Made by a program: the position numbers and the translations under genes. A stretch of 64,000 bases of DNA, from assembly GCF_021173675.1 (NCBI RefSeq), contig NZ_JAIHON010000006.1:655279-719278 (forward strand), given 5' to 3'. The notes below the pieces were generated by a model, which did not search any database, was not told the DNA's origin, and saw nothing but the letters and a program-made list of their open reading frames with translations. Each line of letters opens with the position of its first letter. Positions within the stretch are counted from its first letter, which is position 1. This DNA comes from Streptomyces lincolnensis (GTDB lineage Bacteria > Actinomycetota > Actinomycetes > Streptomycetales > Streptomycetaceae). Below, in pieces: positions 19,765-27,913 of this stretch.

Positions 19765-21423
19765 TCAGCGCCCGACGTAGAAGTCCAGCGACGAACTCTG
19801 CTCGCCCACACGCCCGTAGGCGTCCACGGAGTACACCGTGGCCGTGCACGGACCGTTGTAGGGCGCCGTCCAGGAGATCTCTCCTGTCGTGGACAGCCGG
19901 TCGCCGCTGAAGCCGCAGGCGCCGCTGATCTCCCAGGAGTAGCCCTTCAGCACCCGACCCTCGTCACCCGTGCCGGGCGCGGCCGTCACCTGGGTGGGGG
20001 TCTGCGCGAGAACTCCCGAGGGGATCCCCGGGTGCACCAGCGTCAGCTTGGGCGCGGCGGGGCCGGTCGCGGTGGCCGGGGTGAGCCGGTCGACGACGGC
20101 CCCGGCGGACGGCACGGAGTCGGTGTTCTGGGCGTCCACGGCGGCGACGTAGTAGTACGCCTTGCCCTTCGGGGCGGAGGTGTCCTCGTACGCCGTGCCG
20201 GAGGCGGTGCCCAGGAGGCTCCAGGCGCCGTTGGCGTCGATCCGCCGGTAGACCCGGTACCCGGAGGCGTCACTTTCGGACGGGGTCCAGGTCAGCCGGG
20301 TGGAGGCGTCCGAGGGCGTGCCCTGGAGCGCGGTGGGCGCGGGCACGGCGGATGCCACGGGACGGGTGACCAACGCAGGGTCGGAGAGCGGGGCGATGTT
20401 CCCGGCGGCGTCGACGGCCACCACCGCGTAGTCGTAGAGCACCCCCGCCGGTGCCACCGGGTCCGTCCACGACGTACCGAAGACGGTGTCCGGACCGTCC
20501 ATGTCCGAATTCCCGGGTGTCGCGCCCCACACCTCGTAGTGGTGGACGTCGTTCGACCAAGGTGCCTTCCACGAGAGGGAGTTGCCCGCGGTCGTGCCCA
20601 GCGCCGACACCGTCTCGACCCGAGCCGGAGCCGTCCGGTCGACCGTGCCCACCGCCAGATCGGCAGTGCCCGACGAGGAGTTGCCCGCCTTGTCGTAGGC
20701 ACGGACCTCGTAGTAATACGTGTCGCCGGTCACCGGCAGGGTCGCGTCGGTGTACGTGGTGGAGGTGGTCGTGGCGAGTGGTGTGGCGCTGAAGGAGGCT
20801 CCCTTCAGGCGGCGGTACACCCGGTACCCGGCGAGGTCCATCTCCTTGTTCTTGGACCAGGTGAGCTTGGCCTTGCCGGTGGCGGTGTCGTAGGAGACCG
20901 AAGCGCCCGTGGGCGCGAGGGGCTTGACCTTGTCGACCGTTGCCGAAGTGCGGGGTGTGTAGCCGAACTTGAGGCGTGCGCTGCCGGTCCAGTTGACGTA
21001 GTCGACGCGGAGGGTGTGCTTGCCCGAGGGGATGGTGACGTTGACCGTCTTGGAGACCGTGGTGGAGGTGTTCTTCCACAGGTCGATCTTGCGGACGCCG
21101 TCGAGGTAGACGCGGATGCCGTCGAGTCCGGAGGCGGAGAGCGAGAACGGCCCGCCGGAGCCGAAGTCGCGGGTGACGGCGTAGCGGACGCCGAAGTTGT
21201 CCTTCGGCAGGCCGGAGACGGGTGCGCCCGTCCAGGTCTGGTCGATGGCGTTGTCGCAGTCGGTCTTCTTGGGCGTACCCGAGAAGGTGGTGTTGGCGAA
21301 GAACTGCCGCTTGTAGACGGGGGACGTGCAGGTCGTCGCGGCGGACGCGGGTGCCGTGACGGCGGTGAGGAGGCCGGCCGCGGTGGCGAGTACGACGGCG
21401 GTGGCGGGGACGGTGGTACGCAC
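19765..21423 (-). CDS. Secreted PA14/fibronectin-III protein (paralogue D)
   Basis: 552 residues from a GTG only 4 nt after the stop of paralogue C, so the two are cotranslated. It has a signal peptide (cleavage near APASAATT), then a PA14-like domain (about 30-160: YKRQFFANTTFSGTP, LDGIRVYLDGVRKIDLWKN, IPSGKHTLRVDYVNWTGSA) almost identical in all four paralogues. Three FnIII repeats follow (about 165-430, with the GYRVYRR-type strand), and a divergent C-terminal domain. PA14 domains often bind carbohydrate, and FnIII repeats are spacers of extracellular proteins. No catalytic domain or sortase motif is visible. Confidence 0.85.
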   Translation of the reverse strand: MRTTVPATAVVLATAAGLLTAVTAPASAATTCTSPVYKRQFFANTTFSGTPKKTDCDNAIDQTWTGAPVSGLPKDNFGVRYAVTRDFGSGGPFSLSASGLDGIRVYLDGVRKIDLWKNTSTTVSKTVNVTIPSGKHTLRVDYVNWTGSARLKFGYTPRTSATVDKVKPLAPTGASVSYDTATGKAKLTWSKNKEMDLAGYRVYRRLKGASFSATPLATTTSTTYTDATLPVTGDTYYYEVRAYDKAGNSSSGTADLAVGTVDRTAPARVETVSALGTTAGNSLSWKAPWSNDVHHYEVWGATPGNSDMDGPDTVFGTSWTDPVAPAGVLYDYAVVAVDAAGNIAPLSDPALVTRPVASAVPAPTALQGTPSDASTRLTWTPSESDASGYRVYRRIDANGAWSLLGTASGTAYEDTSAPKGKAYYYVAAVDAQNTDSVPSAGAVVDRLTPATATGPAAPKLTLVHPGIPSGVLAQTPTQVTAAPGTGDEGRVLKGYSWEISGACGFSGDRLSTTGEISWTAPYNGPCTATVYSVDAYGRVGEQSSSLDFYVGR

Positions 21424-21427
21424 GGGC

Positions 21428-23464
21428 TCAGGCTCCGCTCGGCAGGGACACGCTGGAGTCCACGTTGCTGAAGGTCTCCGAGCCGTCGGGCGCGACGACG
21501 GAGAGCGTGTAGTAGACGGTCGTGCCGGTGGGGATGGTGGTGTCGGTGTAGTTGGTGGCGGTCGGCGCCAGCGGGACGTCCGTCACCTTGACGTAGGTGC
21601 TCGTCGCGCGGTCCCAGCGGTGGACGTTGATGCCGGCGGCCTCCGTGGCCACCGAGTCGGCGCACTCGATGTACATGCCGCCGTGGTCGCCGTAGGTCGT
21701 GTAGGTGATCAGGGTGCAGGGCGCCGTCTTCTCGGGGACGGTCGTCGGCCTGAGGTCCTGCTCGGTGACGGTGACCTTGGAGATGGAGCCGCTCCAGTCG
21801 TCGATGTCCACCTCGTCCTCGTACGTGAGGGAGTTGCCGTACTTGTCGACGGCCACGACCATGTACGTCCTCGTCTCGCCGTCCGCCACGGACGGGCCCA
21901 CGACGAACTCGGAGGTGCCCGCGGCGACCGTGCCGAGGTACTCCGGCTCGCAGCAGGACAGGTCCTCGTAGACCCAGTACTTCTCCAGGTCCGCCGCCGT
22001 GCTGTCGTCCCAGTCCAGCTGGACGCCGTACTCCAGCGGCTGGGCGGTCAGGTTCGCCACGGGAGGGGGCGGGATCTCGTCGCCGGGGCGGGTGACGGTG
22101 AGCTCGGCGGAACCGGTGGACCAGCGGCCGGCCGTGTTCTTCCGGGTCATCACGTACTTGTACGTGGCGCCCTGGTCGCCGTCGTAGTCGGTGCAGCTGC
22201 GGACCGTGTTGCCGGACGCGTCCGTGCCGACCTTGCGGCTGCGGCAGTCGGTGAGGTTGTCGTAGGTGAGGGCGACCGGCGAGGTCTTCGAGCGGTAGAC
22301 CTCGTAGTCGGCGGTGTCGCCGCCGGCCGGCTCGGTCCAGGTGAACACCGCGCCCCAGCCGGGCGTCGTCGCGGTCACGTTCTGCGGCGGGGCGATGGTC
22401 CGGGCGGTCCGCACGACGTTGGAGGTCGCCGTGTTCCCGGCCGCGTCGATCGCGAAGACCTTGTAGTCGTAGGCGCGGCCGTAGGAGGCCGAGGTGTCCG
22501 AGTACGTGGCCGTCGTGGTCGTGCCGAGCACGCTGTACGACGTCGCCGAGTCCGACTTGCGCAGCACCCGGTAGGAGGCCGCGTCCGCCGACGCCGTCCA
22601 CGACAGGTCGTTGGAGGCCTCCCCGCTCGTCGCACTCAGCACGGGTGCGGCGGGCGCGGTGTAGTCCGCCGTCGGGGACGGGCCCTGGTCGGCGGTCCCC
22701 GACGACTCGTTGCCCGCCTTGTCGTAGGCCCGGATCTCGTAGTAGTACTTCTGTCCCGTCTGCGGCGGCACATCGGTGAACGTCACATTGGTGGTCGTGC
22801 CCACCCGCGTCCACGTGGACGTGCCCTGCACCCGCCGGTAGACCCGGTACCCGGCGAGGTCCATCTCCTTGTTCCGCGCCCAGTCGAGCACGGCGCTCAC
22901 GCCCTCCTCCATACCGGGGAAGTAGTCCCACGCCATACCCGTCGGGGTGAGGGGCTTGACCTTGTCGACGGTGGCGGAGGTGCGGGGTGTGTAGCCGAAC
23001 TTGAGGCGTGCGCTGCCGGTCCAGTTGACGTAGTCGACGCGGAGGGTGTGCTTGCCCGAGGGGATGGTGACGTTGACCGTCTTGGAGACCGTGGTGGAGG
23101 TGTTCTTCCAGAGGTCGATCTTGCGGACGCCGTCGAGGTAGACGCGGATGCCGTCGAGACCGGAGGCGGCGAGCGTGAACGGCCCGCCGGAGCCGAAGTC
23201 CCTCGTCACGGCGTAGCGGACGCCGAAGTTGTCCTTCGGCAGCCCTGTGGCGGGCGCGCCCGTCCAGGTCTGGTCGATGGCGTTGTCGCAGTCGGTCTTC
23301 TTGGGCGTACCGGAGAAGGTGGTGTTCGCGAAGAACTGCCGCTTGTAGACCGGCGAGGTGCAGGTCGTCGCGGCGGCCGCGGGCAGGGCGGTGAGCAGGG
23401 TGCCCGCGGTGGTGAGCACGACGGCGGCGGCAACCGCGCCGGTCGTGCGTCTGGCTGGGTTCAT
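21428..23464 (-). CDS. Secreted PA14/fibronectin-III protein (paralogue C)
   Basis: 678 residues, ATG preceded by GAGGA. It has a signal peptide (cleavage near LPAAAATT), the same PA14-like domain (about 30-170), then at least five FnIII-like repeats marked by GYRVYRR, SYRVLRKS, DYEVYRSK, KYWVYED and similar strands, several with YYYEIRAYDKAGN-like ends. The repeats are much more diverged between paralogues than the PA14 part. It leads a two-gene operon with paralogue D. Its leader contains a 13-bp inverted repeat and the GTACAACC promoter motif. Extracellular adhesin or polysaccharide-binding role is inferred. Confidence 0.85.
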   Translation of the reverse strand: MNPARRTTGAVAAAVVLTTAGTLLTALPAAAATTCTSPVYKRQFFANTTFSGTPKKTDCDNAIDQTWTGAPATGLPKDNFGVRYAVTRDFGSGGPFTLAASGLDGIRVYLDGVRKIDLWKNTSTTVSKTVNVTIPSGKHTLRVDYVNWTGSARLKFGYTPRTSATVDKVKPLTPTGMAWDYFPGMEEGVSAVLDWARNKEMDLAGYRVYRRVQGTSTWTRVGTTTNVTFTDVPPQTGQKYYYEIRAYDKAGNESSGTADQGPSPTADYTAPAAPVLSATSGEASNDLSWTASADAASYRVLRKSDSATSYSVLGTTTTATYSDTSASYGRAYDYKVFAIDAAGNTATSNVVRTARTIAPPQNVTATTPGWGAVFTWTEPAGGDTADYEVYRSKTSPVALTYDNLTDCRSRKVGTDASGNTVRSCTDYDGDQGATYKYVMTRKNTAGRWSTGSAELTVTRPGDEIPPPPVANLTAQPLEYGVQLDWDDSTAADLEKYWVYEDLSCCEPEYLGTVAAGTSEFVVGPSVADGETRTYMVVAVDKYGNSLTYEDEVDIDDWSGSISKVTVTEQDLRPTTVPEKTAPCTLITYTTYGDHGGMYIECADSVATEAAGINVHRWDRATSTYVKVTDVPLAPTATNYTDTTIPTGTTVYYTLSVVAPDGSETFSNVDSSVSLPSGA

Positions 23465-23473
23465 GGATCCTCG

Positions 23474-23519
23474 GTCGTGATCGTCGTTAGGCCGGGGAAG
23501 GGGTGGCGACGATCACGAC
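23474..23519 (-). promoter_or_regulatory. Leader inverted repeat of the C-D operon
   Basis: GTCGTGATCGTCG (23474-23486) and its exact complement (23507-23519) flank a 20-nt loop just upstream of the ribosome-binding site. The arms share the GATCGTC/GACGATC core with the leader hairpin of the A-B operon. Confidence 0.6.
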
Positions 23520-23536
23520 TCGCGGAGTGGGCCGTG

Positions 23537-23546
23537 GGTTGTACGG
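23537..23546 (-). promoter_or_regulatory. CCGTACAACC motif upstream of the C-D operon
   Basis: On the minus strand CCGTACAACC lies 82 nt before the start codon of paralogue C; shared with the A-B operon and FG-GAP gene. Confidence 0.5.
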
Positions 23547-23569
23547 GGCTGCCCGTGACCTGGGGACTG

Positions 23570-23749
23570 TTATACGTCCTTGACCTGCTGCAGGAGCGCG
23601 GCGAGGCCTTCGGGGGCGGCGGCCAGGATGACGTCCGGGGTGTCGCTCTCGCGGAGGCGGATCGTTCCGTCGGGGGCGGTGGCGATGTAGAGGCAGTTGC
23701 CTTCGGGGCCGCCGCTGTACGACGACTTCTGCCAGTGCAGTTCGGGCAT
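23570..23749 (-). CDS. DUF397 protein (module 1)
   Basis: 59 residues from an ATG with AGGAGG, reading MPELHWQKSSYSGGPEGNCLY and continuing to a RESDTPD motif, the DUF397 pattern (KSSYSG...NCVEVA...VRDSK). Such proteins are encoded next to XRE/DUF5753 regulators and, in the whiJ/abaA-type loci of Streptomyces, are thought to modulate them. It lies 10 nt downstream of the XRE gene, in one operon. Confidence 0.9.
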   Translation of the reverse strand: MPELHWQKSSYSGGPEGNCLYIATAPDGTIRLRESDTPDVILAAAPEGLAALLQQVKDV

Positions 23750-23759
23750 CGGGGCCTCC

Positions 23760-24641
23760 TCAGAGGGTGTAGAGCACATGCTGGACGAGGGCCAGCGAGT
23801 CCTTCACCGAGTGTGTTTCAGGGGCCAACGATACGTCGATGGGTGCGAGGGCCTTTTCCGCGATGCGGTCGAACAGGCAGTCGTACTCCTTGAGCTGGCT
23901 CGGCAGTGTCAAGTAGTGGGATCCCAGGAGGTGTTCGACCACTACGGTGCCCAGTCGCGGGTTGGCCGGAACGATGTGCGCGAAGTTGCCGGTGAGGGCG
24001 GCGTCGGCCTGAGCGGTGAATGGATAGACCTGGATGGTCACGTTCGGCAGGCGGGCCAGTTCGATCAGGTGCAGCAGTTGCTCCCGGACGACCTCAGTGT
24101 CGCCGAACCGCATGTGCAGCGCGGACTCGTGGATGATGGCGTGTACCGACGGCGGGGTCTGCCGGGTGAGGATGTGCTGCCGTTCCATGCGGAACCTCAA
24201 GCCCGCATCGATGTTCGCGAAGCCAAGGTCGGGGCTGGTGAAGATGGCTCGCGTGTAGTCGGCGGTCTGGAACAGGCCGGGGATGAACAGGGGCTCGTGC
24301 GTCCGGATGGCCACGGCTTCCGATTCGAGCTCGGCCAGATTCAGAGGGTCGGGCCCCATGTGCTTCCTGTACGCACGCCACCAGCCTCTACCGGTGGACT
24401 CGGACATGGAGACCAGTGCCTCGATGTAGGGCTCCTCCGTGCAACCGTAAGCCCGGCAGAGGTCGAGTAGCCGCTCGGTGAGGATCGAGGTCCGGCCGGC
24501 CTCGATGTGGCCCAACTGGCCGCGCGTCATGTTGATCCGCTCGGCGGCCTCGCTGGTGGTCAACCCAGCCTGTTCGCGCAGTTGTTTGAGTTCGAGGCCG
24601 AGTCGCCGCTGCCGTTCACTGATGCTGGTGCGCAGTCCCAC
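23760..24641 (-). CDS. WhiJ-like XRE-family regulator, DUF5753 (module 1)
   Basis: 293 residues from a GTG placed 6 nt after AAGGAG; the frame continues upstream to 24875 without family similarity. The N-terminal helix-turn-helix (about 12-65: LKQLREQAGLTTSEAAERINMTRGQLGHIEAG) is followed by a DUF5753 sensor-like domain (IPGLFQTADYTRAIF, VHAIIHESALHMRFG, IQVYPF). This is the WhiJ/BldB-associated regulator class that controls development and secondary metabolism in Streptomyces. Divergent from an ATPase gene and followed by DUF397. Confidence 0.92.
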   Translation of the reverse strand: MGLRTSISERQRRLGLELKQLREQAGLTTSEAAERINMTRGQLGHIEAGRTSILTERLLDLCRAYGCTEEPYIEALVSMSESTGRGWWRAYRKHMGPDPLNLAELESEAVAIRTHEPLFIPGLFQTADYTRAIFTSPDLGFANIDAGLRFRMERQHILTRQTPPSVHAIIHESALHMRFGDTEVVREQLLHLIELARLPNVTIQVYPFTAQADAALTGNFAHIVPANPRLGTVVVEHLLGSHYLTLPSQLKEYDCLFDRIAEKALAPIDVSLAPETHSVKDSLALVQHVLYTL

Positions 24642-24710
24642 GGGTTCTCCTTGGTGATCGGCCCAAAGTCTGCCGTGTCCGACGGAGTTAGTCCATCGAC
24701 TGAAGTGAAT

Positions 24711-24730
24711 AGGTTGCTCGCGAGAAACCT
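24711..24730. promoter_or_regulatory. Palindromic operator candidate between XRE and ATPase genes
   Basis: AGGTTGCTCGCGAGAAACCT is a 20-bp palindrome with one mismatched pair, centred on CTCGCGAG, 70 bp upstream of the XRE start in the 236-bp divergent region. A likely self-binding site of the XRE regulator. Confidence 0.5.
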
Positions 24731-24877
24731 TTATCGCTACCTTGAGTGTGGTTCCGGTGACATACCGAAACCGCCCAACCTCCCCTGCCCATAAGCCGAC
24801 AGAGCACCCGCGCACCCGCGTACGGGCGACGCCATCGCCGGGCAGCAGGAACCCCCACTCGACAGGAGCCGACACCC

Positions 24878-25345
24878 GTGGACCCAGCCCGCCGCGCCCC
24901 GCACCGCCCCACCCAACTCACCCACGAATACAGCCTCTTCGCCCCCGCCGACGCCACCGCTCCCCGCCTCTGCCGGGACTTCGTCCGTGCCGTTCTGTTC
25001 ACCCACGACCGGGAACACCTCGTCATGCCCGCCGCCCTGTGCACCTCGGAACTGGTCACCAACGTCCACCTGCACACCAAGGGCACCGCCATGCTCCGTA
25101 TCCGGCTCACCCCGGCCCGCTTCCGGGTCAGCGTCTTCGACGAGAGCCCCGACCCGCCGGTCGTCGCGTATCCGGCGCGCGGGGTGGCCGCCTGTTGGGG
25201 GAGGGGGCTCGCGTTGGTCGAGGAGATGGCGGACGGGTGGGGTGTCGCCGACGAGAGGGCGGGGCGGTTCGCCAAGGGGGTGTGGTTCGAGCTGGGCGGC
25301 GGGGGCGGACGCGGTGGACCGTTCCGGCTTCGTCCGAACGGCTGA
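24878..25345 (+). CDS. GHKL-type ATP-binding protein, anti-sigma-factor-like (module 1)
   Basis: 155 residues from GTG. An N-box is visible (MPAALCTSELVTNVHLHTKG), as is a weakened G1/G2 region (FDESPD, then GVAACWGRGLALVEEMADGWG). This is the single-domain HATPase_c_2 type related to RsbW/SpoIIAB, which in Streptomyces accompanies XRE/DUF397 pairs. Divergent from the XRE gene. Tail is Gly/Arg-rich. Kinase activity on a partner cannot be inferred. Confidence 0.8.
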   Translation: MDPARRAPHRPTQLTHEYSLFAPADATAPRLCRDFVRAVLFTHDREHLVMPAALCTSELVTNVHLHTKGTAMLRIRLTPARFRVSVFDESPDPPVVAYPARGVAACWGRGLALVEEMADGWGVADERAGRFAKGVWFELGGGGGRGGPFRLRPNG

Positions 25346-25449
25346 ACCAGGGGTATCTCACCTGGTCAGCCCTATTGCCGTACCTACCGTGATCGCGTCG
25401 CTTGTGCCCCGAGGGACGCCAAGCCCACACTTGAGGAGGTGATGCCGCC

Positions 25450-26103
25450 ATGACCGCTCTTGCGCACGAGAGGCCTGAGACCATGACTGAGTTCAGGACC
25501 GAGCCCGTCTTCGAGAACGGACCTGGCCTCGACGAGGTCGTGTGGCAGGCATGGAAGGCCATGGAACTCCCCGAGGGCTACCGCGCTGAGATCATCGAGG
25601 GAGCCATCGAGGTGTCGCCCACCGGTCGCTACTCACACAGCCAGGCCATCTTCCTGTTGAAGGAGGCGCTGGGGGACTTCCTGAAGGGTTCGGACTTCGC
25701 TGCCCGGCAGGACACGAACGTCATTCACGAGGGCTCCGCGTGGATCCCCGATCTGCTCGTCGTCGCGAGGGACCCTGAGCGTTACGTGACCGATGACGGG
25801 CTCGGTCTCACCGCCGCCGCAGTTCGGATCGCCTTCGAGGTCACCTCCCCCGGCAAGCGCGGTCTGGACCGGGACCGGAGCCAGAAGCGCCGCGAATACG
25901 CCCGTGCCGGCATCCCGATGTACGTCCTCATCGACGACTACGACGACCAGGGCGCCGTCACCCTCTTCGCCGGGCCGCAGCCCGAGAAGGCCGACTGGGA
26001 GGACATCCACCGCGTGCCCTACGGCACCGATGTCACCATCCCCAAAGGCCCCGCCAAGGGCTTCGTGATCGGTGAGGGGATCACGGGCCCGAAGCGGGGC
26101 TGA
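25450..26103 (+). CDS. Uma2-family (DUF820) putative endonuclease
   Basis: 217 residues, ATG preceded by GAGGAGGTGA. Carries the PD-(D/E)xK-like Uma2 core: YRAEIIEGAIEVSPTGRYSHSQ, then WIPDLLVV (catalytic Asp), IAFEVTSPGKR (E-x-S/K) and YVLIDDYD. The family is very abundant in Streptomyces and cyanobacteria and its biological role is unsettled. It converges on paralogue B. Confidence 0.85.
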   Translation: MTALAHERPETMTEFRTEPVFENGPGLDEVVWQAWKAMELPEGYRAEIIEGAIEVSPTGRYSHSQAIFLLKEALGDFLKGSDFAARQDTNVIHEGSAWIPDLLVVARDPERYVTDDGLGLTAAAVRIAFEVTSPGKRGLDRDRSQKRREYARAGIPMYVLIDDYDDQGAVTLFAGPQPEKADWEDIHRVPYGTDVTIPKGPAKGFVIGEGITGPKRG

Positions 26104-26133
26104 GGCTCTACGAGGAGGTTCCCGGCGGTCGGG

Positions 26134-27855
26134 TCAGGAGGTCGGTGCGGTGACCGCCCAGCCTCCGGCGGGCAGGGATTCCGTGCCGTCCGCGGACACG
26201 GCCGTCACCCAGTAGTACGAGGTCGTGCCGTGCTTCACGCCGGTGTCCTCGAACTCGTCGACTCCGTCGCCCGCTGTGAGGATCTTCTCGTAGCTGTCGG
26301 TGACGGGGTTCCAGCGGTAGACGCGGAAGCCGCCCGCGGTCTCGGGGGTGCCTTCGAGGAGCCCCTGCCAGAACAGCCTGTTCCCCTCCTCGGCCCCTAG
26401 TGCGCGGTCCACCGTGAGGTGCAGCGGCGACCCTTCCGGCGTCGGCACGCTCGGCGTCATGTCGAGTTCGGTCGAGGTGACGATGTTCGGCGAACGGGTC
26501 CACTTGTAGTGGGAGTTCCAGGAACTGTCGACGGCGTCGACGAAGAGGCAGCGCTCCTCGCCGTCCGGCAAGGTGGTGTAGTCGTACGACGTGGTCTCGG
26601 CGTCCAGCCACTCCACCTCGTGGACGGAGCAGACCTGCTCCTCCTCGTCGCCGACGAGCTCACCCGCGTAGACCACGTACCGGAACAGGTCGGGCGCCGG
26701 GTTCGCGTCCCAGTTCAGCGCGAAGCCGTACTCGGTCGGCGTGGCCGTCAGGCCGGTGACGGCAGGCGGCGGGGTCTCGTCCCGACGGGCGCCCTTGACG
26801 ATGACGGACCGCGCCGACTCGTTGCCCGCCGCGTCCAGCGCGGTCACCCGGTAGTAGTAGCTGGTACGCACCTGGGCCGTGGCGTCCCGGTAGGAGGGCT
26901 GGTCCGTGGTGCCGACACGGCTGTACGTGCCGTTCTCGGTCGCCGCCCGGTACACGCGGTACGAGGCCGCCCCTTCCACCGGGCTCCAGCCGATCCGCAG
27001 CCCACCCGTCTCGGAGGCGTCGGTGATGTCCAGGCCGGCCGGGGTAGCGGGTGCGGTCCGGTCCACCGTGGTCACACCCAGATCGGCTGTGCCCGACGAG
27101 GAGTTGCCCGCCTTGTCGTGGGCGCGGACCTCGTAGTAGTACGCGGCGCCGGTCACCGGCAGGGTCGCGTCCGTGTACGACGTCCCCGTCGTCGTCACGA
27201 GCGGCGTGGCGCCGAATGTCGTCCCCTTCAGGCGGCGGTACAGCCGGTACCCGGCGAGGTCCATCTCCTTGTTCTTCGCCCAGGTGAGCTTCGCCTTGCC
27301 GGTCGCGGTGTCGTACGAGACCGAAGCACTCGTGGGGGTGAGAGGCTTTACCGCGTCGACCGTTGCCGAAGTCCTGGGCGTGTAGCCGAACTTGACCCTC
27401 GCGCTGCCGGTCCAGTTCACGTAGTCGACGCGGACGGTGTGCTTGCCCGACGGGATCGTGACGTTGACCGTCTTCGAGACCGTCGTCGAGACGTTTTTCC
27501 ACAGGTCGATCTTGCGGACGCCGTCGACGTAGACGCGGATGCCGTCCAGGCCGGAGGCCGCCAGCGCGAACGGCCCGCCGGAGCCGAAGTCCCTCGTCAC
27601 GGCGTACCGGACGCCGAAGTTGTCCTTCGGCAGGCCCGTGGCGGGGGATCCGGTCCAGGTCTGGTCGATCGCGTTGTCGCAGTCGGTCTTCTTCGGGGTG
27701 CCGGAGAAGCTCGTGTTCGCGAAGAACTGCCGTTTGTAGACCGGCGAGGTGCAGGTCGTCGCGGCGGACGCGGGCAATGCGGTGAGGAGGGTGCCCGCGG
27801 TGGTGAGTACGACGGCGGCGGCGACCGCGGTGGTCGTACGTCTTGCCGGGTTCAA
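26134..27855 (-). CDS. Secreted PA14/fibronectin-III protein (paralogue B)
   Basis: 573 residues if the TTG giving MNPARRTTTAV is used; it matches the start of paralogues A and C and has AAGGA 5 nt upstream. The open frame reaches 27897 but would then translate the hexamer repeat as Leu-Asn repeats. Signal peptide (cleavage near LPASAATT), the conserved PA14-like domain, then four or so FnIII repeats (RRLKGTTFGATP, SYRVYRAATENG, FRYVVYAGE, GFRVYRWNP). Second gene of the A-B operon. Confidence 0.82.
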   Translation of the reverse strand: MNPARRTTTAVAAAVVLTTAGTLLTALPASAATTCTSPVYKRQFFANTSFSGTPKKTDCDNAIDQTWTGSPATGLPKDNFGVRYAVTRDFGSGGPFALAASGLDGIRVYVDGVRKIDLWKNVSTTVSKTVNVTIPSGKHTVRVDYVNWTGSARVKFGYTPRTSATVDAVKPLTPTSASVSYDTATGKAKLTWAKNKEMDLAGYRLYRRLKGTTFGATPLVTTTGTSYTDATLPVTGAAYYYEVRAHDKAGNSSSGTADLGVTTVDRTAPATPAGLDITDASETGGLRIGWSPVEGAASYRVYRAATENGTYSRVGTTDQPSYRDATAQVRTSYYYRVTALDAAGNESARSVIVKGARRDETPPPAVTGLTATPTEYGFALNWDANPAPDLFRYVVYAGELVGDEEEQVCSVHEVEWLDAETTSYDYTTLPDGEERCLFVDAVDSSWNSHYKWTRSPNIVTSTELDMTPSVPTPEGSPLHLTVDRALGAEEGNRLFWQGLLEGTPETAGGFRVYRWNPVTDSYEKILTAGDGVDEFEDTGVKHGTTSYYWVTAVSADGTESLPAGGWAVTAPTS

Positions 27856-27863
27856 TGCGGTCC

Positions 27864-27913
27864 TTCGGTTCAGGTTCAGGTTCAGGTTCAGGTGCAAGTT
27901 CAGGTTCGGGTTC
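27864..27913. repeat. Hexanucleotide tandem repeat TTCAGG
   Basis: About eight units of TTCAGG, some variant (TTCGGG, TGCAAG), fill the junction between paralogues A and B. The last unit supplies the stop codon of A (TCA at 27912-27914 is TGA on the minus strand). Slippage here would change spacing between the two genes. Confidence 0.85.

Noticed and set aside
27864..27913. Possible CRISPR-like array
   Set aside because: Units are contiguous 6-mers with no spacers; a simple tandem repeat.
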